A DNA stretch of 59,223 nt from NCBI RefSeq assembly GCF_900566055.1, contig NZ_UPHQ01000283.1:1-59223 (forward strand), given 5' to 3'. The first letter of the stretch is position 1. Every line of letters starts with the position of its first letter. The stretch is from Mycobacterium innocens (GTDB taxonomy: Bacteria; Actinomycetota; Actinomycetes; Mycobacteriales; Mycobacteriaceae). The notes under the pieces were generated by a model, which searched no databases, was not told where the DNA came from, and saw only the letters and a list, made by a program, of their open reading frames with translations. Both the position numbers and the translations under genes were made by a program. Below, piece by piece: positions 8,598-17,313 of the stretch.

Positions 8598-8730
8598 GGC
8601 GGCAACTTAACAACATCGGCACGTCGCCACAATTCAGCCAGCGCCCTACCACTCACGAAGTGACTTACGACACCAGAGGTGACGATGGCGCACTGCAAGG
8701 CCTACAACAAATTGCGGCTCGCTCCCCTTT

Positions 8731-8988
8731 TCACCACTGAGCGGGCGCTTCGTAGGTGAGAGCGCTGCCATCTCGCGGTACCCTCACTGGCACATTCCCC
8801 GCCAAGGCAGCGGAAATATCTCCATGTACGACGAACGCGACCGCGTCGTACGGGCAATACCATGCGCCGTTTGTCTCCACGATCGCTGAATCAATGATCA
8901 TGAGCTCACGCAGTCGCTCTTTCTCAGCCAATTTGTCAATCGCCTCAACAGCACGCATTCGAGCCTTTTCCAGGTCTATTTCAGTCAC
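8731..8988 (-). CDS. YrhB/Imm35-like small protein (candidate immunity protein)
   Basis: An 85-residue cytosolic protein starting at a GTG with a GAGG ribosome site 6 bases upstream; the longer frame would overlap the lipoprotein gene without such a site. The C-terminal half (WYCPYDAVAFVVHGDISAAL, then AGNVPVRVPRDGSALTY) resembles the YrhB/Imm35 fold, where an aromatic-rich strand is followed by an ALAGN-P turn and a conserved Asp-Gly. Family members are chaperones or immunity proteins of polymorphic toxin systems. It lies downstream of a lipoprotein and a large hydrolase on the same strand, which suggests it protects against or stabilises one of them. The family assignment is by eye. Confidence 0.6.
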   Translation of the reverse strand: MTEIDLEKARMRAVEAIDKLAEKERLRELMIIDSAIVETNGAWYCPYDAVAFVVHGDISAALAGNVPVRVPRDGSALTYEAPAQW

Positions 8989-9025
8989 CGATACCTCATG
9001 AATCCAGTGTTCATCGCCGACGGCA

Positions 9026-9553
9026 TCAGGGCTGCTGAATTTCCTTACTGATATCGACCGGCAAGATGGAGTGGTCCTTACGGTGGTCGAAGGTGTCGCG
9101 GCACTCGCCGTCCAGTTTGACGCCGACATGACTGTTAAATCCTTCCCCATGGAGCGCGGGCGGTACCACCGTCACGATGGCGTTGACGTCCTTCTTCCGC
9201 AGCGTCGGCGAATGGGATATGAAATCGGAGTCGGTGCTCCACCCGTCGGCGACCAACGTTGAGATCACCGTCTTAGGATCGGCCGGTCCATCGTGCGAGA
9301 CACCGGGCATCCAAAACGACAAGTCCACCACCCCACGAAACGGTGGCTCTCCCTGGTCATTACATGATTCGTAACTGAATGTCGCTTCAGTCACCTCGGC
9401 ATGAAGGGAGTTGACGATGTCGCGGACCGCATCGACAACCTGGGCGCGTGCCTGCTGAGGCGAAATCGGGTGCCGCACGACCTCAGCACATCCGCCGAGC
9501 ACAAGGCCGATTCCGATCGCCGCAACGGCAATCCGGACTGGCAGGGTCCACAC
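9026..9553 (-). CDS. Putative lipoprotein (LprP/LppA-like)
   Basis: A 175-residue protein with a lipoprotein signal peptide: MWTLPVR, a hydrophobic stretch, then the lipobox VLGGC with the lipidated cysteine at about residue 22. The mature domain contains SPQQARAQVVDAVRDIV, as in mycobacterial LppA/LprP-type lipoproteins, and two further cysteines (SYESCNDQ, DGECRDTF) that may pair. The GTG at 9553 is preferred because AAAGGAAG lies 7 bases upstream; an ATG at 9601, directly after the upstream stop, would add 16 residues and an atypically long n-region. In M. tuberculosis such a lipoprotein (LprP, Rv0962c) also follows an Rv0963c-type hydrolase gene. Confidence 0.75.
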   Translation of the reverse strand: MWTLPVRIAVAAIGIGLVLGGCAEVVRHPISPQQARAQVVDAVRDIVNSLHAEVTEATFSYESCNDQGEPPFRGVVDLSFWMPGVSHDGPADPKTVISTLVADGWSTDSDFISHSPTLRKKDVNAIVTVVPPALHGEGFNSHVGVKLDGECRDTFDHRKDHSILPVDISKEIQQP

Positions 9554-9601
9554 CCGTCCACTTCCTTTCAAGATTTTTCGAAATCGCGAAACGGCACGCA
9601 T

Positions 9602-11488
9602 TCAGCCCGTCGGTCCGCTATGGCGGTGCCCGGTGGTCGCCGATCGCAGCGCTTCGGGGTCGAACCACTCCCCCATCCCGTATTCACCGCGATGATGTGC
9701 GGTCATCCCATCGTGCTGTAGCGCATCGCCGTGACCGGAGACCACGTCAGAGATGCTGAACAGCGATTCCGACCCGTCATCAAAGTAGTGCGAATGGTCA
9801 TAGACCGGATTGCCGGTATACGCCGGGACTTCGGCTTTGAACCGGGTGGCCCCGAAACCGTCGACGGCGGGATCGTCTCCAAGCCCACCTAGCGTCGGAC
9901 CGATGAGGCCGGGTCCGGTCACATGACCAGGCGACCGGGTCACCGCATCCCCCGAAGCCGCCCCGACATAAAGATGCCCACCCGGAGATAGATGAAAATC
10001 GGCCGCCGAATGCGCCAGGTCGCTTCCCGGCGAGCCGACTAGCACCACATCGTCGGCATGCATTCCGTAGGCCGCCGCAGCATCCGAGACCGTAGTGGAC
10101 CCGTAGGAGTGTCCGACCACCGCCATGTGTGACGGCACGTCGTCGTGGTGGGTGACCGCCAGGGCGTTCACATCGGCGGCCAGCGCCTGCCCTCCGGTAC
10201 CGGCCATGTTCGGCTCGTACAAACCCGGGTCTGTCACGGTGTTGGGCGCGTCATAGCCCACCCACATCACCACCGCGGTTCGCTTTCCCCAGTCGGCTCG
10301 GCTGGACTCCTGGTACAGGCGCACCCCGTCGGGGTTGGAAAGCGTTCCCTCGCGAACCCCGGTACCCAGTCCCTTGACCAGTACTGCAGTGTGAGCCGCG
10401 GTGTCGGGGTTACCCATGGCGATCGCGGCAGCCCCCTCGCCGCCGAAGGCATCGGGTTGATACTTCAACAGAAATACTTCGGGATGATTGTTCCGTTCAT
10501 CCTTCGCCTTGGCAGACGCGTTCAGCCCCTCCTGAGTACGGCAGGCGTTGTTATAGCGGGTAATTGCTGCCGCGGACAGCCCATACTTGCCCGGATCGGC
10601 GACCACCTCGTTGACCGAAACACCGTATTTGTCGGCAACGTCCGCCACGCGATGAAGATCGTCGTCCATGACTGCCTTGTTAATCGGACTGCGGACGTCG
10701 ACCGGAATTCCGTTGAGGTTCCCCAGCTCTGGCGGATGGTCAGCGATCAGTTGTCGTTGCTGTTCAGGGCTCAGCGATTTCCACCACTTGTTGACCGCCT
10801 CAGCGCTAGTTCCCGGTGGCGGAATCTGAATCGGCTCTTCAGGTTTCGGTGGTGATTGTGGAGCGTCGAGAGCCTGGATACCTGCCGGGTCATACCCATC
10901 ACTTCGCAATGTGTTCAGCGACTTCTGCAGGGTGTCCGAGTAGCCGTTGCGGATCGATTGCAGTTGTCCCAGGGCGCTTTTGGTGTCGGCGATTGCCTGA
11001 TCCTCAAGGGCAGAGCTAAGTGTCTCGAGTGCCTCCCTATCGGCATTGGTGAGGTGGATATCCTTCTCGAGTTCGACCGCTTGGCCGATCTGGTTGTCGA
11101 GCTGTTGCAGCCGGCCCTCCAGCGTCGCGATCTGTCCACTGGCCGACCGCTGCGCCTCGGCCAACGCCGCCGCAATGGTCTCCAGATCGACCCCGATCTT
11201 CGGCAACTGCAAGGACTGCGCGCCCAACGACTGAGTCACGCGCTGCACTTCGGCCGAGTCGTTGATCGGATGATCACCGTTTTCCCGATTCCACGCCACC
11301 TCAAATCGGCGCCGCGCCTCGTCGAAGGCCGCACTGGATTCGGCGGTACACCGGCCCGCATCATGAAAGGCCTGCGCCAAATCGGAAATCTGTGCGGGGC
11401 GCCCACTTTGGAGGCTGGAGTTGATCGCCCACGGATCACCACCGGCCTCGCCGATCAACAGCGGAACGCTTATGTAGCGGAGCTGCAT
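9602..11488 (-). CDS. Large alpha/beta-hydrolase protein (DUF1023, Rv0963c/Rv2542-like)
   Basis: A 628-residue protein. Residues about 1-230 are almost entirely helical, with a WXG100-like start (LAQAFHDAGRCTAESSAAFD) followed by a long coiled-coil region. A proline linker comes next, then an alpha/beta hydrolase domain with the nucleophile elbow GHSYGS (Ser461). Acid and histidine candidates include HYFDDGSE and DHSHYF near the C-terminus. This is the DUF1023 arrangement found next to small DUF2563 proteins and lipoproteins in mycobacteria. No signal peptide is seen; if secreted, a type VII route is plausible from the helical N-terminus. The gene overlaps the upstream small gene by 19 bases. 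The substrate is unknown. Confidence 0.75.
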   Translation of the reverse strand: MQLRYISVPLLIGEAGGDPWAINSSLQSGRPAQISDLAQAFHDAGRCTAESSAAFDEARRRFEVAWNRENGDHPINDSAEVQRVTQSLGAQSLQLPKIGVDLETIAAALAEAQRSASGQIATLEGRLQQLDNQIGQAVELEKDIHLTNADREALETLSSALEDQAIADTKSALGQLQSIRNGYSDTLQKSLNTLRSDGYDPAGIQALDAPQSPPKPEEPIQIPPPGTSAEAVNKWWKSLSPEQQRQLIADHPPELGNLNGIPVDVRSPINKAVMDDDLHRVADVADKYGVSVNEVVADPGKYGLSAAAITRYNNACRTQEGLNASAKAKDERNNHPEVFLLKYQPDAFGGEGAAAIAMGNPDTAAHTAVLVKGLGTGVREGTLSNPDGVRLYQESSRADWGKRTAVVMWVGYDAPNTVTDPGLYEPNMAGTGGQALAADVNALAVTHHDDVPSHMAVVGHSYGSTTVSDAAAAYGMHADDVVLVGSPGSDLAHSAADFHLSPGGHLYVGAASGDAVTRSPGHVTGPGLIGPTLGGLGDDPAVDGFGATRFKAEVPAYTGNPVYDHSHYFDDGSESLFSISDVVSGHGDALQHDGMTAHHRGEYGMGEWFDPEALRSATTGHRHSGPTG

Positions 11489-11784
11489 CGCACCGCCCGC
11501 AGCTGCGCGGCGTTGCGCTCATCCATTCCGGTGAACCCCGCCGCGGCTCGACGCGCATTGCCGCCGACCGTGGTGAGCACCTCTTGATGTGCCTGCAACG
11601 TTTTCATCTGCTGAGCATGCGCCGAGGTGACCGCGCCATGAAATGCCTCGGCTGCGGCAAACTCCCCGAACATCCCCGACACCAGTGGTCCGCGCGATAG
11701 ACGGCCGGCTCCGTCCTGGGCATGGTCACCCGCACGGTGAGAATCGTTGGCCCCCAAGTGCAGCGATCCAGTGTCAACGAACAT
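11470..11784 (-). CDS. Small DUF2563-like helical protein
   Basis: A 104-residue, mostly helical protein (MFVDTGSLHLGANDSHRAG, later SGMFGEFAAAEAFHGAV and ending RAVRCSSAT) of the DUF2563 type that accompanies DUF1023 hydrolases in mycobacteria. AGAGGTGGCG sits immediately before the ATG at 11784. Its stop lies inside the hydrolase gene, suggesting translational coupling and that the two products act together, possibly as an Esx-like partner for export of the hydrolase. No catalytic motif is visible. Confidence 0.65.
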   Translation of the reverse strand: MFVDTGSLHLGANDSHRAGDHAQDGAGRLSRGPLVSGMFGEFAAAEAFHGAVTSAHAQQMKTLQAHQEVLTTVGGNARRAAAGFTGMDERNAAQLRAVRCSSAT

Positions 11785-11868
11785 CGCCACCTCTTTTCGG
11801 AGAGCATTGATCCCGGCTTGGCTCAGCAGTTGCGGGCCAGGCTAACGGCAGTGCGTGTGCCGGTCAAT

Positions 11869-12378
11869 TCACAATCGACTGGCGCCGTCGGCGGCGCCAT
11901 CCCCATCGGTGTCACGCAGCCGTACATTCCAATGCCCGTCCCCGTCGGTGTCGACATACGCGGTCACACCCTCGTCCCCGGCACACAGCACCCGGTCGGC
12001 CAGCCCGTCGCCGTCGGCGTCGATCAACCTGTCGTCCGCATGGCCGTACCCGTCGAAGTCGACCAGCGGACCGCCGGTGTGCTCGACGCCATCCAGCCCG
12101 AACCAGCGCACTTGTCCGCCCCGGTCGACCGCGACCGCCCACGTCCCCGACCCGTCATCGGTGAAATAGCTCTCCGGGAACCCGTCATTGTCGACGTCGA
12201 GTACGGCATGGTCGGCCAGCCCGTCACCGTCGAAATCGGTCAGCGCATCGTCGCGCATCCCGTCGCCATCCAAGTCCAGCCCGATCGCATCGAGCCGGCC
12301 GTCACCGTCGAGGTCGAGGTCGGGTGCACGGTTCCAGATAGCCGCGGATCCGCTGTCCCCGCCCATGCAATATTCCAC
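11869..12378 (-). CDS. Aspartate-rich repeat protein, Rv3906c-like (putative calcium binding)
   Basis: A 169-residue acidic protein built almost entirely from DxDGDG-type loops: DLDLDGDGRLDAIG, DLDGDGMRDDAL, DFDGDGLADHAV, DVDNDGFPES, DADGDGLADRV, DTDGDGHWNV and DTDGDGAADG. Such loops bind Ca2+ in dockerin, thrombospondin type-3 and FG-GAP-like proteins. No signal peptide is visible. It matches Rv3906c in position (next to pcnA) and length. The gene lies on the same strand as the esx genes but is separated from esxF here by the four-gene accessory cassette. The biological role is unknown. Confidence 0.75.
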   Translation of the reverse strand: MEYCMGGDSGSAAIWNRAPDLDLDGDGRLDAIGLDLDGDGMRDDALTDFDGDGLADHAVLDVDNDGFPESYFTDDGSGTWAVAVDRGGQVRWFGLDGVEHTGGPLVDFDGYGHADDRLIDADGDGLADRVLCAGDEGVTAYVDTDGDGHWNVRLRDTDGDGAADGASRL

Positions 12379-12402
12379 AACCGATCTGACGCAACACCCA
12401 AG

Positions 12403-13845
12403 CTAGGGGTTCCCCCGAGTTTTCCACCAGGCCAACAGTTCGGCGGTGGCTTCCTCGGTGCTCAGCGGCCCGCGGTCCAGCCGCAGCTCCTTCAAGTACC
12501 TCCACGCCTCGCCGACCTGCGGGCCCGCCGGAATACCCAGCAGCTCCATGATCTGGTTGCCGTCCAAGTCGGGACGCACCCGGGCCAAATCCTCTTGGGC
12601 GGCCAATTCGGCGATCCGCTCCTCCAGCCGGTCGTAACTGGCCTGCAGCCGGGCCGCCCGGCGCTGGTTGCGGGTCGTGCAATCGGCACGCACCAACTTG
12701 TGCAGCCGCGACAGCAACGGCCCGGCGTCGGTGACATAGCGGCGCACCGCGGAATCGGTCCACTTGCCGTCGCCGTAGCCGTGAAACCGCAAGTGTAGGT
12801 ACACCAGCTGCGCGACGTCGTCGATCATCTGTTTGGAGTATTTGAGCGCGCGCATCCGCTTGCGGACCATCTTGGCGCCGACCACCTCATGGTGGTGGAA
12901 GCTCACCCCGCCGTTGGCCTCGTGCCGGCGGGTCGCGGGCTTGCCGATGTCATGCAGCAGCGCCGCCCAGCGCAGCACCAGGTCCGGGCCCTCATCTTCC
13001 AGCGCGATCGCCTGCCGCAACACGGTCAGCGAATGCTGGTAGACGTCCTTGTGCTGGTGGTGTTCGTCGATCGCCATCCGCATGCCGCCGACCTCGGGCA
13101 GCACCACCTCACCCATGCCGCTCTGCACCATCAGGTCGATGCCCGCGACCGGATCGTCACCGAGCAGCAGCTTGTCCAGTTCGGCGGCCACCCGCTCGGC
13201 GCTGATCCGGCCCAGCTGCGGGGCCATCTCCTCGATCGCCCTCCGCACCCGCGGCGCAACGGTGAAGCCCAGTTGGGAGACGAACCGCGCGGCGCGCAAC
13301 ATCCGCAACGGGTCGTCGCCGAAGGACTCCGACGGTGGTGCCGGAGTGTCGAGCACCTTGTCCCGCAACGACGCCAAACCGCCCAGCGGATCAAGAAATT
13401 CGCCCGGACCGTTCGGCGTGACGCGCACCGCCATCGCGTTCACGGTGAAGTCGCGGCGCACCAGATCGTCGTGCAGGCGGTCGCCGAAAGACACCTCGGG
13501 ATGCCGCGACACCTGGTCGTAGCTGTCGGCGCGAAACGTGGTGATCTCCAGCCGATAGGCGTCCTTGCCGACGCCGATGGTGCCGAAGTCGATACCGGTG
13601 TCCCATACCGCATCGGCCCAGGACCGCACGAGCTTCTGCACCTGCTCGGGGCGGGCGTCGGTGGTGAAATCCAGATCGGGGCTCAACCGGCCCAGCAGCG
13701 CATCGCGCACCGAACCGCCGACCAGATACAACTCGTGACCCGCTTCGGCGAATGCCGACCCCAGTTCGCGAAGCACGGCGGCATGCCGATTGAGGGCGAC
13801 CGCGGCCGCGGTCAGCAGGTGGGCGTCCTGGACGGTGTCGGGCAC
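12403..13845 (-). CDS. pcnA: CCA tRNA nucleotidyltransferase / poly(A) polymerase family
   Basis: A 480-residue class II nucleotidyltransferase (Rv3907c). It has LVGGSVRDALLGR near residue 40 and DLDFTTDARPEQ just after, giving the metal-binding acidic pair. Basic RNA-binding helices follow, then an HD domain (LLHDIGKPATRRH near residue 300). It adds or repairs the 3' CCA of tRNAs in the cytosol; the HD domain suggests associated phosphohydrolase activity. The length matches the mycobacterial protein. It is divergent from mutT4. Confidence 0.93.
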   Translation of the reverse strand: MPDTVQDAHLLTAAAVALNRHAAVLRELGSAFAEAGHELYLVGGSVRDALLGRLSPDLDFTTDARPEQVQKLVRSWADAVWDTGIDFGTIGVGKDAYRLEITTFRADSYDQVSRHPEVSFGDRLHDDLVRRDFTVNAMAVRVTPNGPGEFLDPLGGLASLRDKVLDTPAPPSESFGDDPLRMLRAARFVSQLGFTVAPRVRRAIEEMAPQLGRISAERVAAELDKLLLGDDPVAGIDLMVQSGMGEVVLPEVGGMRMAIDEHHQHKDVYQHSLTVLRQAIALEDEGPDLVLRWAALLHDIGKPATRRHEANGGVSFHHHEVVGAKMVRKRMRALKYSKQMIDDVAQLVYLHLRFHGYGDGKWTDSAVRRYVTDAGPLLSRLHKLVRADCTTRNQRRAARLQASYDRLEERIAELAAQEDLARVRPDLDGNQIMELLGIPAGPQVGEAWRYLKELRLDRGPLSTEEATAELLAWWKTRGNP

Positions 13846-14153
13846 GTTCGATCAGCCTAATGGGAATCGATCGGGGTGGCATTGACAGGTAGCTGACGGG
13901 TATTTGCCGGCTCGCCGAGAGGCTGATCAACCGAGCCGGGGTTCAGTCGGATGGCCGCAGCGCAGTCGCTCGAAGGTGGGCACATCGCATGTCCACCAAC
14001 CCAGAGACTCCTGTGACGCAAGTGGCCGACGGGACTCGCCTCGTCCGCCGCCGACCACCCACCGGCGTGCCCGCGCGCGACCCGGCCACCCGAACCTGCA
14101 CCAACGATGCAGCCCACGACGGCGAGTACATCCGGAAGACCAGCCCGTGCCAG

Positions 14154-14160
14154 CTAATAT
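14154..14160 (+). promoter_or_regulatory. Possible -10 element for mutT4
   Basis: The hexamer TAATAT lies about 8 bases before the GTG start of mutT4, close enough for a leaderless transcript of the kind common in mycobacteria. No clear -35 is seen. The rest of the 322-base interval between pcnA and mutT4 shows no gene and presumably carries both divergent promoters. Confidence 0.4.
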
Positions 14161-14167
14161 CGCTTGG

Positions 14168-14908
14168 GTGTCGCAGGGCGAACAAGCCAAACCACGTCGG
14201 CGCCGGGGCCGGCGCCGCGGTCGTGGCGTTGCGGGTTCCGCCGAAAATACTACGGACACCCAACCTGCCGGCAACGGCGCCGCCACCCCGTCATCGGCAA
14301 GACCTGCCCGGCCGCGCTCGCGTCGCGGCCGTCCGGACCGGCTGCGCACGGTGCACGAGACATCCGCCGGAGGCCTGGTCATCGACGGTATCGACGGACC
14401 GCGCGACGAGCAGGTCGCGGCGCTGATCGGCCGTATCGACCGACGCGGACGCATGCTGTGGTCGCTGCCCAAGGGGCACATCGAAATGGGCGAGACGGCC
14501 GAACAGACCGCCATCCGTGAGGTCGCCGAGGAAACCGGAATCCTCGGGAGCGTGCTGGCCGCGCTGGGCCGCATCGACTACTGGTTCGTCACCGACGGCC
14601 GCCGGGTGCACAAGACCGTGCATCACTATTTGATGCGCTTCTCGGGCGGCGAGCTTTCCGACGACGATCTCGAGGTCGCCGAGGTGGCCTGGGTGCCGAT
14701 TCGGGAGCTGCCGTCCCGGCTGGCGTACGCCGACGAGCGCCGCCTGGCCGAGGTGGCCGACGAACTGATCGACAAACTGCAGACCGACGGCCCGGCCGCA
14801 CTTCCCCCGCTTCCGCCGAGCTCACCGCGGCGACGGCCGCAGACCCACTCACGCACCCGGCACGCAGACGGATCGCCGACGAGGCGAAAGAACTCTCACG
14901 GGCCGTGA
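14168..14908 (+). CDS. mutT4: MutT4, Nudix hydrolase
   Basis: A 246-residue Nudix protein (Rv3908). A basic Arg-rich N-terminal tail (about 1-55) precedes the Nudix domain, whose box GHIEMGETAEQTAIREVAEE fits GX5EX7REUXEEXGU. MutT-type enzymes clean nucleotide or dinucleoside polyphosphate pools; the exact substrate of MutT4 is less certain. The C-terminal tail is proline- and arginine-rich. The GTG at 14168 aligns with the M. tuberculosis N-terminus (SQGEQAKPRRRRGRR); longer frames upstream lack support. The stop overlaps the next gene's GTG (GTGA), so translation is probably coupled. Confidence 0.9.
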   Translation: MSQGEQAKPRRRRGRRRGRGVAGSAENTTDTQPAGNGAATPSSARPARPRSRRGRPDRLRTVHETSAGGLVIDGIDGPRDEQVAALIGRIDRRGRMLWSLPKGHIEMGETAEQTAIREVAEETGILGSVLAALGRIDYWFVTDGRRVHKTVHHYLMRFSGGELSDDDLEVAEVAWVPIRELPSRLAYADERRLAEVADELIDKLQTDGPAALPPLPPSSPRRRPQTHSRTRHADGSPTRRKNSHGP

Positions 14909-17313
14909 CTGCGTTGCGAGTGCCTTGGGCCGGTTTGTGGCGCCTCGCCGCCGTGATCGGCATCGTGGCCGGTTTCGCGGGCGTGCTCCAAGTACCGCGC
15001 GCGACCGCGGGTGAGCCCACCCCCACGCCATTCGTGCAGGTGCGCATCGATCAGGTGACCCCGGACGTCGTCACCACCACCAGCGACCCGGTGGTGACCG
15101 TCAGCGGCACGGTAACCAACATCGGTGACCGCCCGGTCCGTGACGTGATGGTCCGGCTCGAGCATGCCGGGACCGTCACGTCGTCGGCGGCCTTGCGCAT
15201 CTCGCTCGACGGCAGCACCGACCAATACCAGCCGGCCACCGACTTCGTCACCGTCGCCCCGGAACTGCAGCGCGGACAGGGGGCGGGGTTCACCCTGTCC
15301 GCGCTGCTGCGCTCGCTGACCAAGCCGTCGTTGACCATCGACCAACCTGGTATCTTCCCGATCCTGGTCAACGTCAACGGGACGCCCGACTACGGGGCGC
15401 CCGCCCGGCTCGACAACGCCCGGTTCCTGCTGCCCGTCGTGGGAGTGCCCCCCGACAAGTCCGATAAGGCAGCCGGCTTTGACACCGCCATCGCACCGGA
15501 AACCACCAAGCCGGTATGGATCACCATGCTGTGGCCGCTCGCTGACCGGCCCCGCCTGGCCCCCGGCGTCCCGGGCGGCACCATTCCGGTGCGGCTCGTC
15601 GACGACGACCTGGCCAACTCGCTGGCCAACGGCGGCCGACTCGACACCCTGCTCTCCGCATCCGAACTCGCCACCAGCCGCGACGTCGACCCCGAGGGCG
15701 CCGTCACCCGTGCGCTGTGTCTGGCGGTCGATCCGGATCTGCTGGTCACCGTCAACGCGATGACCGCCGGCTATGTGGTGTCCGACTCGCCCGACGGCCC
15801 CGGGCAGCTACCCGGTACCCCGACCCACCCGGGAACGGGCCAAACCGCGGCCACCATCTGGCTGAACCGGCTGCGCGCGCTGGCTCATCGCACCTGCGTG
15901 GCACCGCTGCCGTATTCCCAGGCCGACCTGGACGCCTTGCAGCGGGTCAACGACCCCGGGCTGAGCACGATCGCCACCGTAAGCGCCGGCGACATCGTCG
16001 ACAAGATTCTCGACATCAACTCCGTGCGGGGTGCAACCCTGATGCCGGACGGGCCGTTGACCAGCCGCGCGGTCGACCTGCTCAGCGCCAACGACGGCAT
16101 GGTCGCCATCGCGGCCGCCGACTTTGCCGCCCCCGACATATCCGAAACCGGTCAAGGAACCTCCGCCAACCCCGACATCACCCCCCGGCGGCTGTCCCCC
16201 CAGCTGGTCGCCGCGCCGTTCGACCCGGCCGTCGGCGCCGCGCTGGCCGCGGCCGGCAGCAACCCGATCGTTCCCACCTACCTCGACTTGTCGCTGTCGG
16301 TTCGCATCAGCCACGACTCGGCCACCGCCCGCCGCCAGGACGCCCTAGGTGCCCTGCTGTGGCGCAGCCTGTACCCGGACGCCGCCCCCCGCACCCAGAT
16401 CCTGGTGCCACCGGCGACCTGGAACCTGCAGGGTGACGACGCCCAGGCCATCTTGACCGCCCTGGCCACCACCATTCACGCCGGACTGGCCGTGCCGCGT
16501 CCGCTGCCCGCGCTGATCGCCGAGGCGGCGGCGCACACCGAGCCACCGCAGCCCCCGGGCACCGAGGCCAACCCCGCCACCCGCGGCCGGTTCAGCGACG
16601 ACATCACCGCGCAGATCGCCGGCCAAGTCGGCCGATTGTGGAAGCTCACCGCGGCGCTGACCACCGATGAGCGCACCGGGCTGACCGGTGTGCAATACAC
16701 CGCGCCGCTTCGCGAGGACATGCTGCGCGCGCTGAGCCAGTCGGTGGCGCCGGACACCCGCAACGGCCTGGCCCAGCAGCGGCTGGCGGTGGTCGGCAAC
16801 ACCATCAACGACTTCTTCGGTGCGGTCACCATCGTCAACCCGGGCGGCTCCTACACCCTGGCCACCGAACACAGTCCGCTTCCCCTGGCGCTGCACAACG
16901 GTCTGGCCGTACCCATCCGGGTCAAGCTGCAGGTCGATGCTCCGCCCGGCATGACGGTCACCGACGTCGGCCAAATCGAGCTGCCGCCCGGATACCTGCC
17001 GCTGCGGGTACCCATCGAAGTCAACTTCACCCAGCGGGTCGCCATCGACGTCGCGCTCAAGACGCCCGACGGCATGGCGCTGGGTGAACCGGTGCGGTTG
17101 TCGGTGCACTCCAACGCCTACGGCAAGGTGCTGTTCGCCATCACCCTCACCGCCGCGGCAGTGCTGGTGACACTGGCCGGACGGCGGCTTTGGCACCGGT
17201 TCCGCGGCCAGCCCGACCGCGCCGACCTGGATCGCCCCGACCCGCCCCCGGCCCGGCACACCGAACAGGGTGGTGCGCCCGACCGTCGGGTCCAAGAAGA
17301 GCACCGGGTATGA
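14905..17313 (+). CDS. Large secreted/anchored hypothetical protein (Rv3909-like)
   Basis: An 802-residue protein, the same length as Rv3909. It has an N-terminal signal sequence (RLAAVIGIVAGFAGVLQV with a cleavable ATA-GEP site). A large extracytoplasmic region contains an Ig-like/NEW3-type N-terminal domain (DVVTTTSDPVVTVSGTVTNI) and a second beta-rich domain near 640-740. One C-terminal transmembrane helix (LFAITLTAAAVLVTLAG) is followed by a short basic tail. It sits between mutT4 and murJ with ATGA/GTGA overlaps at both ends, so it is co-translated with the lipid II flippase and may act at the cell envelope. The function is not established. Confidence 0.88.
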   Translation: MTALRVPWAGLWRLAAVIGIVAGFAGVLQVPRATAGEPTPTPFVQVRIDQVTPDVVTTTSDPVVTVSGTVTNIGDRPVRDVMVRLEHAGTVTSSAALRISLDGSTDQYQPATDFVTVAPELQRGQGAGFTLSALLRSLTKPSLTIDQPGIFPILVNVNGTPDYGAPARLDNARFLLPVVGVPPDKSDKAAGFDTAIAPETTKPVWITMLWPLADRPRLAPGVPGGTIPVRLVDDDLANSLANGGRLDTLLSASELATSRDVDPEGAVTRALCLAVDPDLLVTVNAMTAGYVVSDSPDGPGQLPGTPTHPGTGQTAATIWLNRLRALAHRTCVAPLPYSQADLDALQRVNDPGLSTIATVSAGDIVDKILDINSVRGATLMPDGPLTSRAVDLLSANDGMVAIAAADFAAPDISETGQGTSANPDITPRRLSPQLVAAPFDPAVGAALAAAGSNPIVPTYLDLSLSVRISHDSATARRQDALGALLWRSLYPDAAPRTQILVPPATWNLQGDDAQAILTALATTIHAGLAVPRPLPALIAEAAAHTEPPQPPGTEANPATRGRFSDDITAQIAGQVGRLWKLTAALTTDERTGLTGVQYTAPLREDMLRALSQSVAPDTRNGLAQQRLAVVGNTINDFFGAVTIVNPGGSYTLATEHSPLPLALHNGLAVPIRVKLQVDAPPGMTVTDVGQIELPPGYLPLRVPIEVNFTQRVAIDVALKTPDGMALGEPVRLSVHSNAYGKVLFAITLTAAAVLVTLAGRRLWHRFRGQPDRADLDRPDPPPARHTEQGGAPDRRVQEEHRV

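Noticed and set aside
8313..8663. Plus-strand frames over esxE/esxF
   Set aside because: Antisense to well recognised WXG100 genes.
11722..12798. 358-codon plus-strand frame with regular VPVPV-like repeats
   Set aside because: The apparent repeat is the complement of the DxDGDG repeats of the Rv3906c-like gene, so it is not an independent repetitive protein.
12889..13860. 323-codon open frame on the plus strand across pcnA
   Set aside because: It mirrors pcnA codon by codon on the opposite strand. It is rich in His/Arg/Gln with no domain, as expected of an antisense shadow in GC-rich DNA.
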